Shown here: positions 1-7,445 of the stretch, piece after piece | How the letters are laid out: each line of letters begins with the position of its first letter | Numbering within the stretch: position 1 is the first letter of the stretch | From: Gemmatimonadota bacterium | GTDB lineage: Bacteria > JBHIER01 > G020348925 | Reading direction: 5' to 3' | Assembly: GCA_020348925.1 (NCBI GenBank) | Contig: CP070758.1 | Location: 267,245-278,701 of the forward strand | Length of the DNA: 11,457 nt | The notes under the pieces: generated by a model | Seen by the model: only the letters and a program-made list of their open reading frames with translations | What the model was told of the DNA's origin: nothing | The model's database searches: none | Program-made: the position numbers and the translations under genes

Positions 1-1686
1 CCCTCTGGAAGAGAACCTTCCTCTACAGATAGAAAATCGATAGCGGTGCTGCCATTTAAGAACATGGTTCCCGATCCAGAAAATGAATGGTTCAGCGATG
101 GAATCACGGAAGACGTCATTACCCATCTCTCCAAAATCGGTGACCTTAAGATTATCTCCCGTACTTCAGTAATGCTGTATAAAGACAGCAAGTAGAGTCT
201 TCGAGAGATCGGGAAAGAGCTGGGTGTTTCCACAATTCTTGAAGGGAGCGTACGTCGGGCTGATAACCGAGTTCGCATTGTTGGCCAGTTGGTGGACGCG
301 CGGACTGAGGAGCATATTTGGGCGGAAACTTACGATCGAGATCTGAGTGATATCTTCGCCATCCAGAGTGATGTAGCCCAACAGATTGCTAGAGCTTTAG
401 AAGCAAAACTGTCTACTGAAGAGAAAGAACGAATTGAACTAAAGCCTACTGATAATCCTAGAGCCTACGATTACTATCTACAAGGTCGGGAATATGCACA
501 TAGGAGTTATGAAAATAAGGATTTTGAAATTGCGATAGAGTTATTTGAAAAGGCAGTTGGGGCAGATTCGAATTTCGCGGAGGCATACGCAAGGCTGGCA
601 AGGCTACATGGTATGATGTACTGGATTGGATATGACCGATCTCCAGAACGCTTAGCCAGGGCAAAAGAGGCGGTTGATAAGGCTCTGAATTTAAAACCTG
701 ATGATCCACTTGTGCGATGGGCAAATGGTTACTACTATTACCATGGGTTCCGGGATTATGCAAGAGCTTTAGATGAGTTTTCTTTTGCACAGCGAAAAGA
801 ACCCGGCAATGCAGAGTATAACGCAAGTATTGCCTATATTCAGCGGCGCCTGGGCAAATTTGAGGATGCATTGCAAAACCTGAAAATCGCGTTCCAATAT
901 GATCCCCGATCAAACGTAATAGCGCATGAAGTGGGCTATACTTACTTATCTCTTCGCATGTACACAGAAGCGGAAGACTATTTTGACCGTGGTATTTCAC
1001 TTGCAACGGACATAGCAAACAATTACATTGACAAGGCACGGACATACATGTACAAAACGGGTAGTACAGAAAGTGCCAGACCAGTTCTGGATGAAGCGTC
1101 AAAGCGAATTAAGTCTGATTTTCTTCTCTGGAATTTAGCTTATTTTACCATTTATGATGGGCACTATCAGGAGGCCCTCGATATACTCGCATCCATCCAG
1201 GAAGAAGTATTGGAGCACCAGATCACTTATACACCGAAAGATGCAATCAGAGGTTTCATCTACGAGCTAATGGGACAACCGGATCAAGCTCGCACTCACT
1301 ATAATAAAGCACGGACATTACTGGAGAAGAAGGTAAGTGAATGGCCTGATGATCCCAGGATTCACACTGAGTTGGGCAAAGTTTACGCCCATCTCGGTCT
1401 TAAGGATGATGCAATTCGTGAAGGACAGACAGCGGTTGACCTGGTACCTGTTTCACGAGATGCATTGATAGGACCTGGCTATTTAGCTTACCTGGCTGAA
1501 ATTTACACGATAGTGGGGGACTATGATACTACCATAGACAAACTTGAGTACTTATTGGAGATCCCCGCCGCTGGGTATTTAGGTGCTCACATTGGCCACC
1601 TGAAAGTAGACCCGATATGGGATCCCCTTCGAGAGCACCCAAGGTTTCAACAGTTGTTAGAGAAATATTTAAAATCAGAATCATGA
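1..1686 (+). pseudogene. TolB/FlgO-like domain plus TPR signalling protein, 5'-truncated by the window and interrupted by an in-frame TAG
   Basis: Frame 1 is open from the first base to the stop at 1684-1686 except for TAG at 193-195. Codons 12-64 read as the conserved TolB/FlgO-like segment that often follows Ser/Thr kinase, winged-helix or cyclase domains ([37 protein letters not shown]). After the TAG the same domain continues without frameshift (SLREIGKELG, ILEGSVRRADNRVRIVGQLV, EHIWAETYDRDL, IFAIQSDVA). The remainder is TPR-like helical repeats, ending in the family-typical DPIWDPLREHPRFQQLLEKY. Relatives usually have Lys where the TAG stands, so one AAG or AAA to TAG change explains it. 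The upstream domain is outside the window; a kinase is the likeliest guess because a kinase-like start follows at 1683. Only the part after the TAG could be translated separately, from a weak start such as TTG 289 or GTG 292 with no clear ribosome site. Alternatives are a sequencing error or amber readthrough. Confidence 0.8.
193..195 (+). other. In-frame TAG inside the conserved TolB/FlgO-like domain
   Basis: Codon 65 of the open frame is TAG, between YKDSK and SLREIGKELG. Homologous text on both sides is in the same frame, so this is a point nonsense change and not an indel. Confidence 0.85.
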
Positions 1687-1733
1687 TCGGTGAAACCATA
1701 TCTAATTACAAAATCCTCAAAAAGCTTAGTTAA
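1683..1733 (+). pseudogene. Stub of a Ser/Thr protein kinase N-terminus (16 codons)
   Basis: ATG at 1683 overlaps the TGA of the TPR gene in an ATGA junction and opens a frame reading MIGETISNYKILKKLS before TAA at 1731-1733. Bacterial PknB-type kinases of the kinase-TolB-TPR family commonly begin with MIG-x-x-I-S-x-Y-x-I-L-x-x-L followed directly by the glycine-rich loop GEGGMG. Here the stop falls exactly where that loop should begin, and no kinase text can be read after it in any forward frame. I infer the remnant of a second, translationally coupled kinase gene whose body was deleted. The match is short but exact in pattern and position; chance is possible. Confidence 0.6.
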
Positions 1734-2446
1734 TGTGAACCTTGATTTCTGTTATATTTGGGGAAATCCAACAGTATTGTTTAAAATCCAACAGTGCAGG
1801 TTATCTTTGAAAATCTTCACTTTTCAACTTTTTTATGAAGCAGATTTAAGATAAAGCTAATAAATTGTAAGTTATTATATTTCAATGGTATTTTATCATT
1901 AACCTTGCATTTACTTTCGAAACTCTTTTTCAAAGTGAACGTTGGGGTGAGAGAAGAATATGGCCTCTTTGGGGAAAGCAGTCAAGCACAAGTTTCAGGA
2001 GAGTAATGAATCGCTGTGCCAAAATAAAAGTGAACGGTTGAAACATTAACATCTATTGAGGATTTTTATTTCAGCTTACGACTTTTTTCTCAGCGGATTT
2101 TTATCCTTCGTAGATCGTTTGACCATTGGCGGCTGCTGCGGCACCACACCAAAGCGTAGCGAATCATCAGTCCGGAAGATTCATAACTGCCTGAGCGTGA
2201 AGAAACGTCCGTCTGAGGGTTGATTTTCAAACAGAGCCTGCGCGTCTCAAAATGATTGAAAATTTATCATCTCCGGTAATCTATATTGACAATCGTTGTC
2301 TTCTCAGCGCTTGAGTTCTTGGACATTCTCTTTCGTCAAATGTTTAAACCTGAATCCCTGATCTCTCGGCGTACTCCGAACGACCGGCTTTATGATTGAT
2401 CGTTTGGCCATGAACGAAGATAGCAATCGCACTGAGCTGGTGAAGG
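1734..2446. other. Gene-poor spacer between convergent units
   Basis: No convincing gene. The first 200 bases are visibly AT-rich. A 29-codon ORF (ATG 1960 to TAA 2049, beginning MASLGKAVKHKF) has a purine-rich stretch upstream but resembles nothing I know. On the minus strand, 2246-2076 holds two adjacent coding-like frames split by one TGA. A 35-codon minus-strand ORF (2411-2304, beginning MAKRSIIKPVV) lies just downstream of the small membrane gene and has no ribosome site. No clear hairpin-plus-T terminator is visible for either converging unit; a short inverted repeat (GACAA, TCG, TTGTC) lies at 2288-2300. Confidence 0.5.
1764..1795. repeat. 12-bp direct repeat, period 20
   Basis: AAATCCAACAGT occurs at 1764-1775 and again at 1784-1795, separated by 8 bases, about 30 bases after the kinase stub. 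Two exact copies only. It could be a paired binding site or a small tandem duplication. Confidence 0.7.
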
Positions 2447-2641
2447 TCATCTCTCTGGGACATTTTGCCGGAGCCAGAGATAGATGGCGAGACCGACGAA
2501 TGTCGAGCAAAAAACGATCAGTCCCCATCGGACCGGATTCATTCCCCGGGCGAAAGCGTCTCGGGCTACCCAGCGCGCTAAAAGGAGCTCCACGACGACA
2601 GCAAGAATTACAAGCAAAACTTTCACCACTGTCTCACTCAT
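2447..2641 (-). CDS. Small two-helix membrane protein (PLDc_N-like)
   Basis: A 64-residue protein with an acceptable ribosome site (AAAAGG, eight bases before ATG 2641). Two hydrophobic segments, about residues 5-24 and 38-57, flank a charged turn containing ARDAFARGMNPVRWGL, and the protein ends in a basic, polar tail (LWLRQNVPER). The layout (helix, short loop with R/K-D-A-x-x-R-G-M-N and an aromatic residue, helix, Leu-Arg) resembles the phospholipase D N-terminal-like (PLDc_N) two-helix module, which also occurs as stand-alone small proteins of unknown function. It is the last gene of the minus-strand group, 94 bases after the beta-lactamase-like gene. A 13-codon ORF with a stronger ribosome site ends on its start codon. 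Function unknown; inner-membrane location is inferred from hydrophobicity. Confidence 0.72.
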   Translation of the reverse strand: MSETVVKVLLVILAVVVELLLARWVARDAFARGMNPVRWGLIVFCSTFVGLAIYLWLRQNVPER

Positions 2642-2679
2642 GAGTCCAACCTTTTACTGTATCGATTCCGCGAAAACAT
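2638..2679 (-). CDS. Possible 13-codon leader ORF overlapping the small membrane gene
   Basis: ATG at 2679 lies eight bases after GGAG (2688-2691, within AAAAGGAG), a better ribosome site than that of the following gene. It encodes MFSRNRYSKRLDS and its TGA shares ATGA with the ATG of the 64-aa membrane protein, so ribosomes finishing it could restart on the main gene. There is no run of a single amino acid and no attenuator-like hairpin was seen. This may be a coupling ORF or a chance frame. Confidence 0.4.
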   Translation of the reverse strand: MFSRNRYSKRLDS

Positions 2680-2735
2680 TTTTCCGTCTCCTTTTACCTT
2701 TGTCGTCTCAAATTTACTTCCACGCTTTCGCCAAG

Positions 2736-4334
2736 TCAGGGTACACACGTACCGGTTCCCAGGATGACGTTGACTGTTCCCAGGACATCCAGAACATTGA
2801 TCACACCGTCGCCGTTACAGTCGGACCGCCAGAGATCGTCTTGTTCTATAGGTTGAGTACCTAAAATGTGGTTGACCGTCTCGAGCACATCCAGGAGATC
2901 GATGGCCCCATCGCCGTTGACGTCGCCTCGTCTCATTTCACAAACGTCACCGATTCCGTCGCTGTCAGCGTCGGCCTGGTCCGGATTGAAATGGCTCGGG
3001 CAATTGTCATACCCGGAGATGATCCCGTCAAGATCGGGATCACGCGCAAACTCGAAGAGCTCTACCGCGATTATTCCATGACCGTTGGTACCGTCTCCGT
3101 TGGTCAGGTAGATGACCCCGGAATTTTCGGTCGGGCTGAAATACATTAATGTCGTTACCCCATAGATGCCGCCTTCATGTCCCCACATCCAACCGCTGCC
3201 GGTGTCAAACCCATACCAGCCCAAACCCCAGTCTACTCCTGGAAGTACGGCGATGCCGGGATATTGCACGGTCGTCATCATCTCCACAGTCGTGCTGTCC
3301 AGTACCCGAACGTCGTCGATCCTGCCTTTTTGCATGAAAGCAATGAGATGCCGGGCCAACTGAAGGGAGCTCGTCCTGAGCTGCCCCGCAGGATAGACGG
3401 GAAAACCGAATTGCCCGTAGGAGAAATACGCATCACCGTCCCAGCCTGTCGGCATGGCAATGTGATCGATATCCAACTCTGACAGAAACCATGACGTTTC
3501 GTTCATACCCAAGGGCGTGAATATGGAATCCTGGCAATACTGTTCAAAGGATAAGTCACTGATCTCCTCAACTAATAAACCGGCCAGTGTATACGCGATG
3601 TTGCTGTATTCCCCGCCACCTCCAGGAGGATACAGTTTGTAATTGGCCTGGCTGTAGTGGACTCCGCCAGGAACGAGCCAATCCTGAAGAAACTCGTTCA
3701 AGGGTATCGGTGAATCAGCACCCCACGTCAGCATGGAGGGAAACCAGAGCCAGTCGTTGCGGGCAATGCTTGAGGTGTGGGCCAAAATCATGCGAAAGGT
3801 TATGGCGGCATCGGGATGATAGGGATTGACGACATCAAATGGGAGATAGTCGTTCACATCATCGTCCAAGTCGAAGAGACCTTTCTCCCAAAGCTGCATC
3901 AGAGCTGTCGCGACAAAGGTCTTCGAGATCGATCCCAGCATAAAGAGCGTCGCATCGGAGACCTCGACATTATTTTCAACATGAGCATATCCGTAGGCCC
4001 TATTCCAGACAATGCGGCCGTCCTTGACAACACAAGCGGCCATGCCGGGAATGTGATATTCGTCCATGGTGACAACGATGACGGAGTCCAGACGGGCCGT
4101 ATCGAGGGCTGAGGAGCCCTCGGGAGTATCAATAGTTCCCCGGTATTCTAAAAATGTCGGCTCGAAAGGAATGGTGCGGGGTTGGCTCGTGCTCGGCGTT
4201 GCCGGTGTGGTCCGGGCGACACCGGAATCCCACGCTTCTTCGCCCGAACCAATACCCGTACCTGGAACGAGAAAAATAAGTGTGGCAAAAACAACAGCTC
4301 CGACCAGTTTCCTGCGCTTGCGAATATGATACAT
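2736..4334 (-). CDS. Exported serine beta-lactamase-fold hydrolase with TSP3 and dockerin-like C-terminus
   Basis: A 532-residue protein from ATG 4334, chosen over ATG 4388 because GGGGGAG lies five bases upstream and MYHIRKRRKLVGAVVFATLI is a clean signal peptide; the upstream ATG has GAGG directly against it. Residues about 75-430 are the beta-lactamase/PBP4-like fold (class C, EstB and DD-peptidase relatives). Motifs are SISK (S135, K138; nucleophile and base), YSN (Y243, N245) and HEG (H386-G388, replacing KTG). About 432-466 is a TSP3-like calcium repeat (DPDLDGIISGYDNCP, DADSDGIGDVC). About 469-532 is a dockerin type I pair (GDVNGDGAIDLLD, DCNGDGVINVLD) ending GTGTCVP at the very C-terminus. 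The substrate cannot be read from sequence: peptidoglycan peptide, ester or D-amino-acid peptide are all possible. It follows the FG-GAP gene by 88 bases, likely as one transcript. Confidence 0.9.
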   Translation of the reverse strand: MYHIRKRRKLVGAVVFATLIFLVPGTGIGSGEEAWDSGVARTTPATPSTSQPRTIPFEPTFLEYRGTIDTPEGSSALDTARLDSVIVVTMDEYHIPGMAACVVKDGRIVWNRAYGYAHVENNVEVSDATLFMLGSISKTFVATALMQLWEKGLFDLDDDVNDYLPFDVVNPYHPDAAITFRMILAHTSSIARNDWLWFPSMLTWGADSPIPLNEFLQDWLVPGGVHYSQANYKLYPPGGGGEYSNIAYTLAGLLVEEISDLSFEQYCQDSIFTPLGMNETSWFLSELDIDHIAMPTGWDGDAYFSYGQFGFPVYPAGQLRTSSLQLARHLIAFMQKGRIDDVRVLDSTTVEMMTTVQYPGIAVLPGVDWGLGWYGFDTGSGWMWGHEGGIYGVTTLMYFSPTENSGVIYLTNGDGTNGHGIIAVELFEFARDPDLDGIISGYDNCPSHFNPDQADADSDGIGDVCEMRRGDVNGDGAIDLLDVLETVNHILGTQPIEQDDLWRSDCNGDGVINVLDVLGTVNVILGTGTCVP

Positions 4335-4422
4335 TCCATCTCCCCCAGCTGGTAAGAAAGAGTACCCGTTTTTGTTCTGCTTCGACATCCTCGGATATGT
4401 TCTGAGTCAATTTTCCCTTCGT

Positions 4423-6945
4423 CTACTTGAGCAAGACCATACGCTTTGTAACTTTGAAACCGTCGGTCGAGAGCTGGTAGAAGTAAATGCCACTGGGTGC
4501 GTTTTCACCGTTCCACCGAAGGGTGTGGTATCCTGCCTCCAATTGAGAATTTAATAAAACCTCAATCGCTTGTCCTAATACATTATACACCGTAATCGTT
4601 ACCCTGGCGGGTGCAGGTAAACCGAAGGTTATCTGTGTTTCAGGGTTGAAGGGGTTCGGATAATTTTGGGCAAGGCTGTAGGCAGCAGGTATCTTCATCT
4701 CAGCTTTGACGAGAGCCATAAACATGTCAAAATTTTTGGCCGAAAGATAAGGTTCCAGAGACTCACAGAACCGTACAACCTCAGTTGTGATCGTTGGCCT
4801 GGAGGTCGCCGGGACACACTCCCCAAGGCCCAAAACAACATTGACAATACCCAAGGCATCCAGAATGTCCACGCTCCTGTCACTATTACAGTCGGCCCTG
4901 ACGAGAGGGGCGCCGGCCAGTGGATCTGTGCCCAATATGTGGTTGACCACTGCCAGCACATCGAGCACGTTGATCCCACCCTCACAGTTGATATTGCCTC
5001 GGTCCATCTCCGTTTGATCCGGGTTATATACATCAGGGCAGTTGTCCTCGTTACACGTATTGGCCGAATAGCCCGGATCACCAAACCCGTCACTGTCTGA
5101 GTCCGTACAAAAGTCGCAGGCATCACCGATGCCATCAGCGTCACCGTCCTTCTGATCGGAATTCGAAACATCCTGGCAATTGTCGCAGATGTCCCCCACA
5201 CCGTCGTTATCCGTATCTTCCTGCCCTAAGTTGCTTGTAGTGGGACAGTTGTCGCACGTGTCACCGCGTCCATCGCCATCGAAATCCTCCTGCTCAGGAT
5301 TGCTTGTGTCCGTACAATTGTCACAGGCATCGCCAAGGCCGTCGCCCTCCGAATCGACCTGGGTAGGGTTTGGTTCAAACCGGCAATTGTCCTGACTATC
5401 AACGATCCCGTCTCCGTCGGAATCCGTGAAATCCCCCTCGGTGATTGTCAGGAACTGATTCGCACTGACGTTCGTGACGATCTCGACGAGACCGCTGGGC
5501 CACTCGATTTTCAGCGAGTCAATTCGTGATGCATCGCCCAGACCGAAATGGGCATTCATGCTGTGTTGGGTCGTGTAGCCCGTGGCTGATGAAATGTGAC
5601 GGAGCTGCCGGACCGGAGCGCCGCCGATGGTCGCTTTGACGCGGAGTTTGGTTCCAATGGCTGAAGCGTTCGAGATGGTTCCGACGCACTTGATGATGAT
5701 CCAGTTGTTGCCGCTCTGATCGTTGCGGTACAGGGCGTTGTTCTCGTTTTGGTTTCGTGATTTGGCAACAAACAGATCGAGATCACCGTCCCGGTCGTAA
5801 TCTCCCCACACACCTCCCCAGGACCAGCCGATATCGGTGACAATATCCCCTTCGTCGATTCTGGTGAAGGTTCGATCCCCGTTGTTTTCGTACAGGAAGT
5901 TTCTGGACGGTGATGCGTAGTCCCCCACCGTCGTGGTCAGAAACAGGTCGAGGTCGCCGTCATTGTCGAAATCAGCCCAACTGCTGCCGAAGGTCCAACC
6001 CGCGTCGTTCACAATAGCGCCGTCCGTAACTTTCGTAAAAGTGCCGTCCCCGTTGTTATCATACAGGAAATTGCTGAAGCTGCCGTAACTGTTCGCCACA
6101 AAGAGATCGAAATCACCATCGTTGTCGTAATCACCCCAACTGCCGCAGGTCGAAAAACCTCCGTCATTGACAATGTCGCCCTGCGTGATCTTCGTGAATG
6201 TGCCGTCGCCGTTATTGTTGTAGAGATTGTTGTTTTGAGGAGCAGCACCGAAGACGTTGGCCACAAACAGATCCATATCCCCATCACCGTCGTAATCCGC
6301 CCAGGCGAGACCGTGAGAATTGGCAACGTCGGTTACGATTGCGCCTTGTGTGATCTTGATGAATTCTCCACCGTCGTTTCGGTAGAGCTGGTTCAAGGCC
6401 GAATACGGCGGATTGGCATGCTCGTTTGTGACGAAAAGATCAAGATCGCCGTCGTTGTCGATATCCGCCCAACTGCAGTTCGTGGAATGTCCAGGATCGC
6501 TGATGAGGGTGCCACTGATCACCTTGGTGAAGGTCCCGTGACCGTCGTTCGTGTACAGACAGTTCGTCTGGTTGGACCATCGTGTCACATAGAGGTCCAC
6601 ATCGCCGTCGTTATCGTAATCGCCCCAACAATGTCCGTAGGATGTTCCGAAGTCATTGACAATGATGTCACCGGTGATCGTCGTAAACGTACCAGTGCCG
6701 TTGTTACGGTACAGAAAGTTATACTGATTCGAGCCATTGCCTACATAGATATCCAAATAGCCGTCATTGTCGTAATCCACCCAGCTCGCACTATAGGAAT
6801 CTCCCCCATCGTTCACCACGGCACCCACATTGATGCGAGTAAACTGCTGAGCTGTCGAATGAACTGTCATGAGAAGAAAAAACACGAGGACATACCTCGG
6901 CACATGGAATACACTCCGTCGTACTTCCCCCGACATCTTTTTCAT
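4423..6945 (-). CDS. Secreted FG-GAP propeller protein with ASPIC/UnbV, TSP3, dockerin and type IX sorting tail
   Basis: An 840-residue protein; ATG 6945 is preceded seven bases upstream by AAGGAGGA. Signal peptide about 1-32 (VLVFFLLMTVHSTA). Seven FG-GAP/VCBS calcium loops of the form DYDNDGDxDLFV begin near residues 58, 109, 161, 217, 272, 325 and 382, spaced 51-57, which fits one seven-bladed beta-propeller. Residues about 412-503 form an ASPIC/UnbV-type domain (SNASAIGTKLRV, HFGLGDASRIDSLKIEWPSG). About 506-645 are thrombospondin type 3 repeats with paired cysteines (DSDGDGIVDSQDNC and four or five relatives). About 648-711 is a dockerin-like pair, and a linker follows. Residues 756-840 are a Por/T9SS type A tail (SLAQNYPNPFNPETQI, GIYFYQLSTDGFKVTKRMVL). 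The expected fate is export and attachment or release at the outer surface. The domains suggest adhesion or ligand binding; no catalytic residues are evident. It is probably the first gene of the minus-strand group. Confidence 0.93.
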   Translation of the reverse strand: MKKMSGEVRRSVFHVPRYVLVFFLLMTVHSTAQQFTRINVGAVVNDGGDSYSASWVDYDNDGYLDIYVGNGSNQYNFLYRNNGTGTFTTITGDIIVNDFGTSYGHCWGDYDNDGDVDLYVTRWSNQTNCLYTNDGHGTFTKVISGTLISDPGHSTNCSWADIDNDGDLDLFVTNEHANPPYSALNQLYRNDGGEFIKITQGAIVTDVANSHGLAWADYDGDGDMDLFVANVFGAAPQNNNLYNNNGDGTFTKITQGDIVNDGGFSTCGSWGDYDNDGDFDLFVANSYGSFSNFLYDNNGDGTFTKVTDGAIVNDAGWTFGSSWADFDNDGDLDLFLTTTVGDYASPSRNFLYENNGDRTFTRIDEGDIVTDIGWSWGGVWGDYDRDGDLDLFVAKSRNQNENNALYRNDQSGNNWIIIKCVGTISNASAIGTKLRVKATIGGAPVRQLRHISSATGYTTQHSMNAHFGLGDASRIDSLKIEWPSGLVEIVTNVSANQFLTITEGDFTDSDGDGIVDSQDNCRFEPNPTQVDSEGDGLGDACDNCTDTSNPEQEDFDGDGRGDTCDNCPTTSNLGQEDTDNDGVGDICDNCQDVSNSDQKDGDADGIGDACDFCTDSDSDGFGDPGYSANTCNEDNCPDVYNPDQTEMDRGNINCEGGINVLDVLAVVNHILGTDPLAGAPLVRADCNSDRSVDILDALGIVNVVLGLGECVPATSRPTITTEVVRFCESLEPYLSAKNFDMFMALVKAEMKIPAAYSLAQNYPNPFNPETQITFGLPAPARVTITVYNVLGQAIEVLLNSQLEAGYHTLRWNGENAPSGIYFYQLSTDGFKVTKRMVLLK

Positions 6946-7056
6946 GTCTCTATCCTCCTTGTGTTTTGTGGTTGACGGCCGGCCAACTGTGATGCAAGGT
7001 TCCTCAAGTTGACTGTCTCATGAACACCACGCGCATTGTCCCAGACCATCGACTCT

Positions 7057-7076
7057 TGGACAGGCAAGCTTGTCCA
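7057..7076. repeat. Inverted repeat in the FG-GAP leader region
   Basis: TGGACA and TGTCCA form perfect 6-bp arms around an 8-base centre that can extend the stem by further pairs. There is no T tract on either side, so it is not a typical terminator; an operator or 5'-UTR hairpin is possible. Confidence 0.5.
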
Positions 7077-7104
7077 GGAGCGAAGCAAAAAGGAGACACT
7101 CTGA

Positions 7105-7132
7105 TCCATAGAGATGCGATCTTCTTTGTCAA
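7105..7132 (-). promoter_or_regulatory. Possible sigma70-like promoter for the FG-GAP gene
   Basis: On the minus strand, TTGACA (7132-7127) is a perfect -35 hexamer. The best -10 at 16-base spacing is TATGGA (7110-7105), which matches only half of the consensus. It would give a leader of roughly 160 bases. Promoter consensus in FCB bacteria often differs, so this is weak. Confidence 0.25.
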
Positions 7133-7308
7133 TAGCATTCAGATCCTTTCATGAACTTCTTTCCTTTTCTCAATGCATCGCCTAACTATCCGGCAAATAC
7201 AGGAACGCTCCTGAGATACCAAAGGATATGAATGCACATTAGTAGGTTCTTTTCCGTGAAAGGTTTCTGCAGAAAGTGAATTTCGTTGTGGAATGCAAAA
7301 TATTCTTG

Positions 7309-7325
7309 TGAAATTCAATATTTCA
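7309..7325. repeat. Inverted repeat TGAAAT-5-ATTTCA
   Basis: Perfect 6-bp arms around TCAAT, about 120 bases downstream of the regulator stop and 360 bases upstream of the FG-GAP start. AT-rich; it could be an operator half-site pair or chance. Confidence 0.4.
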
Positions 7326-7445
7326 AGAGGATTCAGGTATCGACGGTTCTATTCGATCGATATGCCGGTATGCGGGATGTGCATTTGGAGTGGTGCTGGG
7401 TGGGATGAATATTTTATCTTGGTGCGTAGAAACGATCCACGACAC

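Larger units (their letters stand above)
6946..7445. other. 500-bp spacer upstream of the FG-GAP gene
   Basis: No credible gene. It holds the FG-GAP ribosome site (6954-6960), the 8-bp palindrome GGCCGGCC (6977-6984), the inverted repeats at 7057-7076 and 7309-7325 and a possible promoter at 7105-7132. After the regulator stop at 7446 no hairpin-plus-T terminator is visible, so read-through from the two-component genes cannot be excluded. The length suggests separate control of the exported-protein genes. Confidence 0.5.

Noticed and set aside
458-1102. Long minus-strand ORF opposite the TPR gene
   Set aside because: It lies fully inside a recognised coding frame and is rich in Cys, His and Pro with no family resemblance; it is a shadow frame.
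2113-2411. Near-identical words GATCGTTTGACCAT (2113-2126) and GATCGTTTGGCCAT (2398-2411)
   Set aside because: One mismatch in 14 bases and no extension of similarity on either side; probably chance.
4666-5201. Antisense and alternate-frame ORFs over the dockerin and TSP3 region
   Set aside because: They are by-products of the repetitive GAC/GAT-GG codons of the real gene and have no ribosome site.
6235-6975. 246-codon plus-strand ORF over the FG-GAP gene
   Set aside because: It is antisense to repeated Asp/Gly codons, which give Val/Ile-rich text with few stops; the minus-strand gene is unmistakable.
7057-7076. Hairpin considered as the terminator of the two-component operon
   Set aside because: There is no T tract on the minus strand after it, and it lies almost 400 bases past the stop, so it is listed only as an inverted repeat.
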